Assembly (NCBI GenBank): GCA_028532815.1
Contig: JAQQAS010000037.1
Location: 62,001 to 126,000 of the forward strand
Length of the DNA stretch: 64,000 bases
Direction: 5' to 3'
Source of the DNA: Pleomorphochaeta sp.
GTDB lineage: Bacteria; Spirochaetota; Spirochaetia; Sphaerochaetales; Sphaerochaetaceae
In this document: positions 28,088 to 37,422 of the stretch, piece after piece
How the letters are laid out: each line of letters opens with the position of its first letter
Numbering within the stretch: position 1 is the stretch's first letter
Notes under the pieces: generated by a model
What the model was told of the DNA's origin: nothing
The model's input: the letters and a program-made list of their open reading frames with translations, nothing else
The model's database searches: none
Position numbers and translations under genes: made by a program

Positions 28088-28119
28088 AAGAAGGGCCGTA
28101 ATTTATTATGGCTCTTCTT
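28088..28119 (+). terminator. Hairpin after the outer-membrane protein gene
   Basis: AAGAAGGGCCGTAA (28088-28101) pairs with TTATGGCTCTTCTT (28106-28119) with two G-U pairs. The T-run is weak. Confidence 0.6.
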
Positions 28120-28301
28120 CATGTATTAAGCTCTTTTTAAAGATTTTTATTTTATATTAATTCCTATTAATTGGTTTATTAAAATAAAAGGATTTTTTTT
28201 CTAATTTTTTATTATTGACACTTTTATAAAAAATGTAAAAATAGTATTATATAAAAAATAATACACATAAATTTTATATTTAGTGTAATAATGGAGTTAA
28301 A

Positions 28302-29744
28302 ATGAAAACTTTTAATTTTGATAACATGGTTATCTCATTAAAACAGTTTACTAAAACTGTAGAAAAAAGCATTCCTGTCAAAGAAATTATTAAACAAATT
28401 GAGTTTAATAATATTAATAAGAAAAAATTACCCCAATTGAAAATCGGAAATCACATTGCATCATTGCCTATTGTTCAAGGAGGAATGGGTGTGGGTATAT
28501 CCTTATCCTCTTTAGCTAGCGCTGTTGCTAATGAAGGTGGTGTAGGTGTAATTGCTGCAAATGGTATTGGACTACTTGATAATGATTATTACAAAGATGG
28601 TGATGCCGCTAGTGTTAGAGCTTTTCGTAAAGAAATTCAAATTGCAAGGAAAAAGACTAAAGGAATAATAGGTGTAAATATTATGGTTGCAATTGATAAC
28701 TTTAAAAAGATGCTTGATGTTGCAATTGAAGAAGCTGTTGATGTTGTATTTATGGGAGCGGGGTTACCTATAAAAAACATTCCAGTTAAGAAAATGAGAG
28801 AAAAAAATATTGCAATTGTTCCTATTGTAAGTTCAGCTAGAGCTACTAATCTTATCTTTAAAATGTGGTCTAAGATTTATAATGATATTCCAGATGGTGT
28901 GGTACTAGAAGGTCCTTTAGCTGGTGGGCACTTAGGTTATGAGAAAGATCAGCTTGATAAAAAAGAATATCAATTGAATCATTTAGTTAAAGAAATTAAG
29001 ATTACCTTGGATGGTTATAAAAAAGAGTTTAAAAGAGAGCTTGCTTTAATCGCAGGGGGTGGTGTTTATACAGGTCGTGATATTTATGAGACTTTAAATT
29101 CTGGTGCTGATGCTGTTCAAATGGCTACTAGATTTGTAGCAACTGATGAGTGTGATGCTGATATTAGATTTAAAGAAGCCTATGTAAATTGTAAAAAATC
29201 TGATATTGGGCTAATAAAAAGTCCTGTTGGAATGGTTGGACGGGCTATTAGAAATGACTTTATTAGAAAAAGTGAAGAGGGAATAAAGCATAATTTTAAT
29301 TGTTCATGGAAATGTTTATCCACCTGTAAGGCTAATGAAGCTAACTACTGTATATCTGTTGCGTTAAACAATGCAAGGAAAGGACAAATTGATAAGGGGT
29401 TTGTTTTTGCAGGAAGCTCTGCTTATAGAATTAAAGAAATAGTTTCTGTTAAAGCTTTAGTTTCTGAATTGAAAAAAGGATATTTAAAAGCTAAAAATGT
29501 AGAAGTTAATAAATCATTAAATCAATTACTTAGCAAAATACAATCACTGTATGATAGTTATCAAGATAGATTGAAAATTGAATATAGGTGTAAAAAAGCT
29601 TATGAAAAAGCACTTGTTTCTTTTAATGATGTTGCAATTGAAGAGGTAAGAAAGCAATACAAAAAGGCAAAAGCAAATGTTATAAATACACAATTGCTCC
29701 TTGAAGAAAAACTTTTACTTACTTGGAAGATTGCACTATCTTAA
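28302..29744 (+). CDS. Nitronate monooxygenase-family FMN protein
   Basis: 480 residues. A TIM barrel of the 2-nitropropane dioxygenase/NMO group: LPIVQGGMGVGIS at about 56-68 (FMN), GVNIMVAI, VVLEGPLAGGHLG (phosphate/catalytic His region), ALIAGGGVYTGRDI and GADAVQMATRFVAT. A Cys-rich stretch CSWKCLSTCKANEANYCI follows, as in related anaerobe proteins. The last about 80 residues are Lys-rich and look coiled-coil, an extension beyond the barrel. The family oxidises nitronates or, in FabK, reduces enoyl-ACP; which reaction applies here is undecided. Stands alone, with GGAG before its ATG. Confidence 0.82.
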   Translation: MKTFNFDNMVISLKQFTKTVEKSIPVKEIIKQIEFNNINKKKLPQLKIGNHIASLPIVQGGMGVGISLSSLASAVANEGGVGVIAANGIGLLDNDYYKDGDAASVRAFRKEIQIARKKTKGIIGVNIMVAIDNFKKMLDVAIEEAVDVVFMGAGLPIKNIPVKKMREKNIAIVPIVSSARATNLIFKMWSKIYNDIPDGVVLEGPLAGGHLGYEKDQLDKKEYQLNHLVKEIKITLDGYKKEFKRELALIAGGGVYTGRDIYETLNSGADAVQMATRFVATDECDADIRFKEAYVNCKKSDIGLIKSPVGMVGRAIRNDFIRKSEEGIKHNFNCSWKCLSTCKANEANYCISVALNNARKGQIDKGFVFAGSSAYRIKEIVSVKALVSELKKGYLKAKNVEVNKSLNQLLSKIQSLYDSYQDRLKIEYRCKKAYEKALVSFNDVAIEEVRKQYKKAKANVINTQLLLEEKLLLTWKIALS

Positions 29745-29752
29745 AAATATGA

Positions 29753-29779
29753 ATCCCCATAGTATATATGGGGATAACT
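29753..29779. terminator. Terminator between convergent genes
   Basis: ATCCCCAT (29753-29760) pairs with ATGGGGAT (29768-29775), followed by AACTTTTAT on the plus strand. Confidence 0.75.
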
Positions 29780-29780
29780 T

Positions 29781-30611
29781 TTATACATCGTATTTATTAT
29801 CAAAAACAAATTTGTTTACAGCCTTTGCAAGTCCATTATCATCACTAGTGGAAGTTACATAGTCTGCAATACTTTTTATTTCGTCAGTTCCATTTCCCAT
29901 TGCAATTGAAACTCCAGCAGCTTGAAGCATTTCTTTATCGTTTTCATAATCTCCTAAAGCCATAATTTGATCTACACCTATATTTAAATAAGATGCAAGA
30001 AGATTTATTGTATTAGCTTTACTTGAAGTAGCTGGTATTATTTCAAGGATAAAACTTGCAGATTGAACAACTTTTAATTCTTTAATGTTCAAATCTAATA
30101 TAGCTTGTTTTGTCTTTTCTAATTGTTTAGGATCTTTATGTTTTGCTAGAATTTTATATGGTTGATAATTCTCTTTTTCCCACTTATCTATTTGTTTATT
30201 TAAATCACCAATAATTCCTTCAAATCCAACAACTTGAATTTGTAATTCATTGAAGTAATTATCTTCACTAAAATAATAATCATTTAAATCAAAAATTTGT
30301 GGAATTGATCCTGTTTCTTCTATGGCAGGAATTACTTTTCTAAGGGAGTCTAGACTGATCTTAGTATCAGCTATAATATTGTTTTCCCACTCAACATAAG
30401 CACCATTAAAACAAGAATAGATGCAAGGAATTTCTAGTTCGTCAGCTAAAAAAGTTAAACCACTTTTAAATCTTCCTGATACCAAAGCAATGGGGATGTT
30501 TTTTTCTCTCCAAGCTCTCTGTAGCATTAACTTGTCGGCTTTGTTTATCTTTTTATTAGAATTTAATAAAGTTCCATCAATATCTGTACAAATTAGTTTT
30601 ATTTCGCTCAT
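29781..30611 (-). CDS. Cof-type HAD sugar-phosphatase
   Basis: 276 residues. HAD motif I is DIDGTLL (Asp9, Asp11), motif II VSGR, motif III Lys in the C-terminal core and motif IV GDYENDKEM. The C2-type cap between motifs II and III places it in the Cof/YidA group, which dephosphorylates sugar phosphates and FMN-like compounds in the cytoplasm. No obvious partner; it is convergent with the flavoprotein gene and upstream of nothing on its strand. Confidence 0.9.
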   Translation of the reverse strand: MSEIKLICTDIDGTLLNSNKKINKADKLMLQRAWREKNIPIALVSGRFKSGLTFLADELEIPCIYSCFNGAYVEWENNIIADTKISLDSLRKVIPAIEETGSIPQIFDLNDYYFSEDNYFNELQIQVVGFEGIIGDLNKQIDKWEKENYQPYKILAKHKDPKQLEKTKQAILDLNIKELKVVQSASFILEIIPATSSKANTINLLASYLNIGVDQIMALGDYENDKEMLQAAGVSIAMGNGTDEIKSIADYVTSTSDDNGLAKAVNKFVFDNKYDV

Positions 30612-30768
30612 ATTAGTAATATACCTTTATTTATTTTTATTGTCTTTTTGTACCATGTATTAAATATAATTTCTAGTATGAATTTATTTTGCTATGTATA
30701 AAGATATTATTAGGTTTGTTATTATTGACTTTATAAATTTCTAAATAATAACCTATTTTTATATTTTT

Positions 30769-30807
30769 TTAAAAAATAATAGGAGTTATATAATAGCTAA
30801 CTCCTAT
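30769..30807 (-). terminator. Terminator after the first sulfatase gene
   Basis: ATAGGAGTTA (30779-30788) pairs with TAACTCCTAT (30798-30807); on the minus strand a T-rich tail ATTATTTTTT follows. Confidence 0.8.
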
Positions 30808-30815
30808 ATTAATTA

Positions 30816-32303
30816 TTAATCTATTTGTACTGGATCGTTAGTTTCTTTTTGAGCCTGTTTTAATAAAGTTTTTAATTTATTTTTAACTTGGTCATATGAT
30901 TGATTATCGATTAAATTATTTAATTCATATGGGTCTTCGTTTAAATCATATAATTCTTCTTTTTGACCATCAAACCAGACATATTTCCAATTTTCATAGA
31001 CAAACATTCTTCCTGCAATTTTTTCAATATATCCATGTCCATTAGTTTCACACATTAAACCATTTCTCCAAGGTTTAGCTTTTGGATTAAATAAATCCAG
31101 TAAACTTCTACCGTGAACTTTTTGGCTAAATTGAAGACCTGCTGCATCTAAAATAGTCTCTGGAATATCTATATTACAAACTAAATCATTACTTCTTGTT
31201 TTTGGTTTTATTACTTTATCCCATTTCATTGCCATGGGTATTCTCATTACTTCTTGAGACATATAAGAACATTTATCAAAATGTCCTCCATGACTAGCTA
31301 TAGCATCTCCATGGTCAGTTGTCCAAATAATTAAAGTATTTTTATCAAGACCTAATTCTTTAATTTTATTTAAAACTAATCCTCCAGCATAATCTATCAT
31401 TGTAATATGAGCATAAACTCTTGAGAGAATTTGTTGCCATTTAGACCACGGAAGTGGGTTTGGAACTATTAGTTCTCCATTCTTTGATATGTAATTATTT
31501 TCATCAACTAAATGAACATGAGCTTTATTTTTTAAATCATCTGAAAAGTTCTCGTATTCTTCTATCTTAGAGGGATCATACATATCTATAAATTCTTGTG
31601 TTGGGAAAAATGGTTCATGAGGTCCCCAAAAATCTAATCTCAAGTGCCAAGGTTGATTTTGTTTTGTTTTGGCTAATTCTTCTAATTTTTTATTTGCCAA
31701 ATGAGCAAGAAAATAAGCTTCATGTGTTTCTTTCGGCGTAACGGTTTTTCCAACAGCATGTTCACCACACCAAAAATCTTCACAACTATATTCTTTCCCT
31801 TCTTTCATTTTTTTGAAATAATTACTTTTTCTATGTGATGCAGTAGAAAAATCTGTTTCAATTAAATGTCTTGCTTTTGGCAGTCCCATCTCTTTTATAT
31901 AATCATTATATTCTTTAGTTATATATGGATTACCATATCCTTCACAACTAAAACCTTCACAATTGTGTTCTTTCATTGGAGTGAGAGGCCCTGCATGCCA
32001 CTTTCCATAATAATAATTTTTATAACCATTTCTTGCTAAAATTCTTAAATAACTTTCTTCAGTGTATGGACTATTAGAATTGTTATAATGTTGTTTATGT
32101 GTATGTGCATATAACCCATTTAAGATCGAGCGTCTTACTGGACCACAAAGTGGTGTTGCACAGTAGGCATTATCGAATTTTATTCCCTCATTTGCTAATT
32201 TATCAAAGTTGGGAGTTTTAGGCTTTTCTCCATTTCTCATTGAATGTCTATAGTATGCTTGATGATCATTCATAATATAAATAATATTCGGTGTTTTGTT
32301 CAT
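30816..32303 (-). CDS. Cytoplasmic Cys-type sulfatase (first of four)
   Basis: 495 residues. The sulfatase signature is Cys53-Gly-Pro-Val-Arg57; this Cys must become formylglycine. Metal and substrate residues are in IYIMNDHQ at the start, YYGKWHAG (Lys and His) and WTTDHGDAIASHGG. No signal peptide, so the enzyme works on imported substrates and would be matured by a cytoplasmic enzyme (anSME type), not found here. It follows the tripartite carboxylate transporter genes on the same strand after a 256-base gap, so it may have its own promoter. The substrate is unknown. Confidence 0.92.
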   Translation of the reverse strand: MNKTPNIIYIMNDHQAYYRHSMRNGEKPKTPNFDKLANEGIKFDNAYCATPLCGPVRRSILNGLYAHTHKQHYNNSNSPYTEESYLRILARNGYKNYYYGKWHAGPLTPMKEHNCEGFSCEGYGNPYITKEYNDYIKEMGLPKARHLIETDFSTASHRKSNYFKKMKEGKEYSCEDFWCGEHAVGKTVTPKETHEAYFLAHLANKKLEELAKTKQNQPWHLRLDFWGPHEPFFPTQEFIDMYDPSKIEEYENFSDDLKNKAHVHLVDENNYISKNGELIVPNPLPWSKWQQILSRVYAHITMIDYAGGLVLNKIKELGLDKNTLIIWTTDHGDAIASHGGHFDKCSYMSQEVMRIPMAMKWDKVIKPKTRSNDLVCNIDIPETILDAAGLQFSQKVHGRSLLDLFNPKAKPWRNGLMCETNGHGYIEKIAGRMFVYENWKYVWFDGQKEELYDLNEDPYELNNLIDNQSYDQVKNKLKTLLKQAQKETNDPVQID

Positions 32304-32559
32304 TTTTTATTTCCTATATAAGTTTTTTTTACCATATTTTTGTTTTTCTTTTTTTATATATATTTTTACTTTTTGTTTTTAATAAATGATTTATAAAAAT
32401 AGTTAGACTTAATTTATATAAACAACTATAAAGTTTTAACTTTTTAGTGCAGTATTCACCTTAAAGCTCTTAAATTAACTAAGGCTCTAAACTATCTTTT
32501 TAAATTTTAATTAATGAAGTGTGTATAATATTTCTCTATAAAAAAATTTTATTTTTCTA

Positions 32560-34056
32560 TCATGTAGAATGTAATTTTTCATTTCTCTTTTGCTTAATAA
32601 CTCCAAAAAGCATGAAAACAGTTAAAAGAATGAAGAAAATGCTCATCGGTCTTGTTACAAATATATCCCATGATCCATTTGACATTACAAGAGAACTTCT
32701 TAAATTGTCTTCGGCTAATTTACCAAGTAATAACCCAAGTACTATTGGAACTGAAGGAAAACCTAATCTAATTAAGTAAAACATTATAATGCCAGCAAAA
32801 ACTAATACATATAAATCAAATGTCGCTTTTCTAAGAGAAAATGCACCAGCTGTACAGAGTATCATCAAAGCTATTGTAATAATCTTTGTTGGAACTTTTG
32901 TAACTAATGCAAAATATTTGCTTAGTGTCCTTCCTTGGATATACATAAAGATGTTAATAAAAATAAGAGAGCACATAATTACATATACTTCAAAACCATG
33001 TTCACTGAATAACATTGGTCCAGGGCTCATTCCCTGAATAGCTAGTGCTCCCATTAAAGTTGCAGCAATACCACTTCCTGGTATACCAAGTGTTAACATT
33101 GGTATTAAAGCAGCTCCTGTTATTGCATTATTTGCTGCTTCTGGAGCAGCTATTCCCTCTAACTCACCTTTTCCAAAATTTTCTGGATGTTTGCTTTTTG
33201 TTTTTGCTTCATTATATGACATAAAAGTAGCAATTACTGGTCCAGCTGCTGGAATTGCTCCAATTGCAGAGCCTATAAGTGAAGATTTAAATATTGTTTT
33301 ACCAGAGGCTCTTAGTTCCTTGATAGATAAATTATCATCTTTCTGTAAAGTTCGGTTAATAATGTTAGTGCTATTATTTTTATTATGATAATAATCATAT
33401 ACTTGCACTAAAACTTGACTTAAAGCAAATACCCCAAGTAATATGCTTATAAATTCAAATCCATTAAATAAATACATAGAATTAAACGTAAATCTCATTA
33501 TTCCAGTAATGTTATCAAGACCTACCATACCTAATAGAAAGCCAAAACAACCTATGATTATTCCTTTTAAAATGCTTTTCCCACTTACTGCCCCAATTAT
33601 AGATATACCAAACACAGCTAGCATAAAGTATTCGGGTGGTCCAAATAAAAGTGCTACTTTTGCAATTAAAGGTGAAAATAAGAGTAAAGAAATAGCACTT
33701 ATCAAACCTCCGATACATGAAGCTGTTAATGCCATTTGTATAGCTTTCTTAGCATGACCCTTTTTTGCTAAAGGGTAGCCATCAAGTACAGTTGCAGCAG
33801 CTCCAGCTGTTCCAGGTGTCCCAACTAAAATAGCAGTAATTGAGCCACCAAAGCCTCCTCCCCAAGCAATGCCTAGTAAAAAAGTCATTGCAGTAATTGG
33901 TGTAAGTGAAAAAGTTAGTGGTAAACTTACAATAATTCCTAAATTTCCAGTTAAGCCTGGAATTGCTCCAAAAATTATTCCAATAAATAAACCAATGTTC
34001 ATTAACAATAAATTTTGAGGGGAAAATACCGCAATTAATATATTACCAATATCCAT
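32560..34056 (-). CDS. tctA: Tripartite tricarboxylate transporter large permease TctA
   Basis: 498 residues and about twelve membrane segments. TctA hallmarks are GAIPGLTGNLGI, AWGGGFGGSITAILVGTPGTAGAAATVLDGYPLAKKG and a second re-entrant-like PAAGPVIATFMSYNEAK. It is the ion-driven channel subunit that works with the small TctB and the binding protein TctC, all in one operon. TTT systems import citrate, aromatic acids and other organic acids; pairing with a sulfatase suggests a sulfated or acidic ligand (inference). Confidence 0.94.
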   Translation of the reverse strand: MDIGNILIAVFSPQNLLLMNIGLFIGIIFGAIPGLTGNLGIIVSLPLTFSLTPITAMTFLLGIAWGGGFGGSITAILVGTPGTAGAAATVLDGYPLAKKGHAKKAIQMALTASCIGGLISAISLLLFSPLIAKVALLFGPPEYFMLAVFGISIIGAVSGKSILKGIIIGCFGFLLGMVGLDNITGIMRFTFNSMYLFNGFEFISILLGVFALSQVLVQVYDYYHNKNNSTNIINRTLQKDDNLSIKELRASGKTIFKSSLIGSAIGAIPAAGPVIATFMSYNEAKTKSKHPENFGKGELEGIAAPEAANNAITGAALIPMLTLGIPGSGIAATLMGALAIQGMSPGPMLFSEHGFEVYVIMCSLIFINIFMYIQGRTLSKYFALVTKVPTKIITIALMILCTAGAFSLRKATFDLYVLVFAGIIMFYLIRLGFPSVPIVLGLLLGKLAEDNLRSSLVMSNGSWDIFVTRPMSIFFILLTVFMLFGVIKQKRNEKLHST

Positions 34057-34079
34057 TTTTGCTCCTAAAGATTTCTACG

Positions 34080-34514
34080 CTAAGGTAGACGAATGTCTAA
34101 TATAAATCTGAATGAGATATAAATAATAATTATAAATATGCTCATTACTATTAAATATCTTTTTTTCCCATGTAAAAAAAGTAATGAAGTTGTTGTAAAA
34201 ATAATTGAAGAGATGATAAATCCAATTTTATTTAACAAGTAAATATAAGCAACCATACTCAAAGCAAAAGCAATTATTTTTAACTCATTTGTCACTTCTA
34301 AAATTAATATAGTTTCATCCTTATTAAAGAAAGAAGAAATACTGAGAATTGTTGATAAAATAAATATTGTAACAACAACTATTTTTGGGAAAAATTGTGC
34401 ATTTAAACCTTCTTCATCTACAGCTATGTGATTTGGTATCATTACCCAAATCACAGCTGAAAAAATCATAAATAATAATCCGGCTATTAAATTTTGCCTT
34501 ATTTTGATTTTCAA
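34080..34514 (-). CDS. tctB: Tripartite tricarboxylate transporter small permease TctB
   Basis: 144 residues, four membrane segments, the size and pattern of TctB (DUF1468). It sits between the binding protein and TctA with gaps of 18 and 23 bases, the standard gene order. TctB sequences are poorly conserved; the identification rests mainly on context and topology. Confidence 0.85.
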   Translation of the reverse strand: MKIKIRQNLIAGLLFMIFSAVIWVMIPNHIAVDEEGLNAQFFPKIVVVTIFILSTILSISSFFNKDETILILEVTNELKIIAFALSMVAYIYLLNKIGFIISSIIFTTTSLLFLHGKKRYLIVMSIFIIIIYISFRFILDIRLP

Positions 34515-34532
34515 AATATTTTCTCCATTTTA

Positions 34533-35552
34533 CTATTTTACAGAAGTAATGTTTCCTAAATTATTTTCATATTCATTTAAGAAATTTTGAATACTTTCAG
34601 AATCTCTTATATCCCATATAATATCTTGAATTTCGGTTATTTCATTCCTATATTCTTCATTTTCTAAAACATTTTTTATTGATTTATTTAGGTAATTAAC
34701 TATTTCTTGATCTGTTCCTTTTCTTATTGCAAATATTCCAAGCATGTCATTGTTGAGTTTATAACCATAATCATAAATGCTTTTAATTTCGTTTCCTAGT
34801 GGATCTACAAAATCTTTATCACTCATCATTGCTATATTTACTAAGTCTCCACTTTTTATATAGTCTTTAGCTGCACTTGTACTTGTTACTAAAACATCAG
34901 TACTATCACCTAATAAGTTTAAAATACCTTTTGCACCATTTTCATACGTTATTGTATCAAAATCGCTACCAAGAGCAGTAAATAATTGTTTTTGAGTTTC
35001 ATAGATTGGCTTTCCTTTGCCAGGGCTTCCAAATAGGATTTTATTTGTTTTAGCATATTCAACTAAATCTTCCATTGATAAAATATTATTATTTTTAGGT
35101 GCTGTGTACATACCAAAAATAATTGAATCACAGCTAATAATTGGAGTGAAATCATCTTTAGTATAAGCAACTTTTTGTGCTTTGGGTGTAAAAGCTAAAA
35201 GAGAACTATTTGTATAAATTATAGTATCGGTATTAGGTTCTTCGTTTAAATAATTTGTCATTCCAATAACACCACCGGCACCAATAACATTTTCAACGAT
35301 TACGTCTGTGTTTAGTTCATCTTTTAGATATTTTGCAATAATTCTACACTTTATATCAGCAGCTCCACCACCAGCATATGGTACAATTATTTTTAATGTT
35401 GATTTAGGATAATCTAAAGTTGATTCTTTAGTTGTGTTGCTATCTAAATTAGCATTATTGATTTTTGTTGAATCATCCTTTGTACAACTTGTCACTAAAG
35501 ATGTAATGAGCATTAGCAAGCTAATGAGCATAACAGTTTTTCTAATTTTCAT
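34533..35552 (-). CDS. tctC: TctC/Bug-family binding lipoprotein
   Basis: 339 residues. The signal ends in a lipobox with Cys23 (ITSLVTSC), so it is a lipoprotein. The mature part has the Bug family pattern (YPKSTLKIIVPYAGGGAADIKCRIIAKYL, VENVIGAGGVIGMT), which binds a carboxylate through paired glycines and water. A GGAGGG site lies before the ATG. It is the first gene of the operon, and its promoter carries a palindrome ATGCCA-N2-TGGCGT next to the -35 box (35597-35639). Confidence 0.93.
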   Translation of the reverse strand: MKIRKTVMLISLLMLITSLVTSCTKDDSTKINNANLDSNTTKESTLDYPKSTLKIIVPYAGGGAADIKCRIIAKYLKDELNTDVIVENVIGAGGVIGMTNYLNEEPNTDTIIYTNSSLLAFTPKAQKVAYTKDDFTPIISCDSIIFGMYTAPKNNNILSMEDLVEYAKTNKILFGSPGKGKPIYETQKQLFTALGSDFDTITYENGAKGILNLLGDSTDVLVTSTSAAKDYIKSGDLVNIAMMSDKDFVDPLGNEIKSIYDYGYKLNNDMLGIFAIRKGTDQEIVNYLNKSIKNVLENEEYRNEITEIQDIIWDIRDSESIQNFLNEYENNLGNITSVK

Positions 35553-35589
35553 AAATTTCCCTCCAAAAATAATATAATTATTTCATATT

Positions 35590-35639
35590 TTATCAAAGTA
35601 TATTTGTATTAAAGAAAAATATAAAATGCCATTTGGCGT
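35590..35639 (-). promoter_or_regulatory. tct promoter with Crp/Fnr-type palindrome
   Basis: Minus-strand -35 TTTATA (35620-35625), 17-bp spacer, -10 TATACT (35597-35602). Immediately upstream of the -35 is a 14-bp palindrome (35626-35639; on the plus strand ATGCCATTTGGCGT), centred near -42.5. That is the usual place for a class II Crp/Fnr activator. Confidence 0.65.
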
Positions 35640-35833
35640 AAAAGTTGAAAAAAATAAAATAATTCTATTTTCATAAAAAAGTTTGATATATAATGAATAT
35701 TTAATTAAGAGGGTAAAACTGTGAGCAATCAAAAAATATTTTAGGCAAATGATAAGGCAATATAAATCTAAAAAAAATAAACTTTATAATATTTGAAACT
35801 AATGCTAATATAATAATAATTTAAGGACATAGT

Positions 35834-36508
35834 ATGACAATAGAACAAATAATTAAAAACACACCACAACTAAATCAACTGATGGAAAATATTCCATTGA
35901 GTATTATGAATAGAATGTTTTATAAAATATATAAAGCAAATACTATTATATTTTATAAAGGTGATTCTCTAAGTTATATTTATTTATTATTCAATGGAGA
36001 AGTTCAAATTTCTAATATTTTTAAGGATGGTTGTGTTTTTGAAATTCATAGAAATAATCAAATTTCCTTTATCGGAGAACAAACTATATTAGCTGGTAAC
36101 GATATAGCATCTGTTACTGTTACTGCACTTAAAGATAGTGAATTTATATTAATTCGAAAATCAGATTTTTTAAAATGGCTAGAATTAGACCATCAATTTA
36201 CACTTTTTCTATTAAGAAGTTTAGCAAAAAGAAATTACGAAAATTCAAAGGAATTAGGTTCTAAGGGGTATTATTCAAAACAGTATCTTTTAGAAAAATA
36301 CTTATGTACACAATTTGAAAAAAATGATTGTGCTCTAGTTGTTATTGATAAAACTAGACAGGAGTTAGCCGATTGTATAGGCACAAGTTTGAGAAGTTTA
36401 GAACGAGGTATTTCTGAGCTTAAGAAAGATGGAAATATTTCAGTTGTGAAAAGAAAGATTACAATTAACCAACTTCAATATAATAGGATGGTGAATAAAT
36501 TGAGTTAA
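35834..36508 (+). CDS. Crp/Fnr-family transcription regulator
   Basis: 224 residues: a cyclic-nucleotide-binding-like beta roll (about 20-130, KANTIIFYKGDSLSYIYLLFNGEVQISN), a dimerisation helix and a winged helix-turn-helix (about 165-215, TRQELADCIGTSLRSLERGISELKKDG). No Cys cluster for a [4Fe-4S] as in FNR and no clear cAMP-binding Arg motif, so the effector is unknown. It is divergent from the tct-sulfatase operon and directly upstream of the phosphorylase-sulfatase operon; both have the same palindrome at about -42, so it is probably their activator. Confidence 0.88.
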   Translation: MTIEQIIKNTPQLNQLMENIPLSIMNRMFYKIYKANTIIFYKGDSLSYIYLLFNGEVQISNIFKDGCVFEIHRNNQISFIGEQTILAGNDIASVTVTALKDSEFILIRKSDFLKWLELDHQFTLFLLRSLAKRNYENSKELGSKGYYSKQYLLEKYLCTQFEKNDCALVVIDKTRQELADCIGTSLRSLERGISELKKDGNISVVKRKITINQLQYNRMVNKLS

Positions 36509-36511
36509 TAA

Positions 36512-36560
36512 ATGCCAACTGGCATTTTATTAGCAACTTTTACCTCTTACAATTAGTCAA
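36512..36560 (+). promoter_or_regulatory. pnp-sulfatase promoter with Crp/Fnr-type palindrome
   Basis: ATGCCAACTGGCAT (36512-36525), a perfect palindrome apart from the two centre bases, then -35 TTTATT (36526-36531) and -10 TACAAT (36548-36553). With a start at about 36560 the palindrome is centred at -41.5. Could in principle be a small terminator for the regulator gene, but the same palindrome at 35626-35639 argues for an operator. Confidence 0.65.
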
Positions 36561-36589
36561 TATTTTAATAATTTGATAAGAGGAAAGAA

Positions 36590-37414
36590 ATGAATAATTT
36601 ATATGAAAAGGCTGAAGAAGCGAAAGAATTTATTTTAAAAAGAATTGGGAATGAGAAAATTGATGTTTCAATAATTTTAGGATCTGGTTTAGGAACTCTA
36701 GTTGATCATTTATCTGATAAAATAGAAATTCCTTATTCACAAATTCCCCATTTTAAGACTTCTGGTGTAAAAGGTCATGAGGGTAAAATTATTTGTGCTA
36801 CTATGGGAAATAAAAGAGTCTTAGCATTTAAAGGAAGAGTCCATTTCTATGAAGGCTATAGTATGAAAGAAGTAACCTTTAATATTTTTGTTTTAAAGTT
36901 GTTACAAGTTAATAAATTAATTATTACTAATTCTTGTGGTGCAATTAATACCATGCTTGAGCCTGGTGATTTAATGATATTAGATGATTTCATTAATCTT
37001 ATGGGAACAAACCCGCTTATTGGAACTAATGATGAGAGATTTGGAACTAGATTTCCAGATATGAGTGAACCTTATTCTCTTAATTTGATAGATTTGGCAA
37101 TAAATATAGCTAAGAAAAATAAAATTAATTATAAAAAAGGTTGTTATGCTGGATTTTCTGGACCATATTATGAAAGTGTAAGTGAAATTAGAGCTTTTAA
37201 ATCAATGGGGGCTGATGCTATTGGCATGTCTACTGTTCCTGAAACTATTGTAGCTAATTACCTAGGTATAGAATGTGTAGCTATAGCTTGTATTACGAAT
37301 ATGGCAACAGGTATTCAAAAGAAAAAGCACTCTCACTCTAATGTGGTAGAAGTTGCAAATCAATCTTCACAATTATTTAGTAAATGGATTTCAGAAATTA
37401 TAAGACAAATGTAG
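36590..37414 (+). CDS. Purine nucleoside phosphorylase, class I trimeric
   Basis: 274 residues. Phosphate site Ser32 in LGSGLG, His63 and Arg83-x-His85 (GRVHFYEGYS); purine site Glu195 in GPYYESVSEI and Asn237 in CITNMATG, the Glu-Asn pair that recognises 6-oxopurines (guanosine, inosine). It cleaves purine nucleosides with phosphate to a free base and ribose-1-phosphate in the cytoplasm. AGAGGAAAG precedes the ATG. The following sulfatase begins nine bases after its stop, so they share a transcript; a PNP-sulfatase pair is unusual. Confidence 0.93.
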   Translation: MNNLYEKAEEAKEFILKRIGNEKIDVSIILGSGLGTLVDHLSDKIEIPYSQIPHFKTSGVKGHEGKIICATMGNKRVLAFKGRVHFYEGYSMKEVTFNIFVLKLLQVNKLIITNSCGAINTMLEPGDLMILDDFINLMGTNPLIGTNDERFGTRFPDMSEPYSLNLIDLAINIAKKNKINYKKGCYAGFSGPYYESVSEIRAFKSMGADAIGMSTVPETIVANYLGIECVAIACITNMATGIQKKKHSHSNVVEVANQSSQLFSKWISEIIRQM

Positions 37415-37422
37415 GTTAAAAT

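Noticed and set aside
32519-32779. 86-residue plus-strand frame at the end of tctA
   Set aside because: Mostly antisense to tctA and preceded by no ribosome-binding site.
36512-36530. Terminator for the Crp-like gene
   Set aside because: The palindrome has a centre of two bases and a weak T-run, and the same motif occurs at 35626-35639 away from any gene end; an operator explains both.
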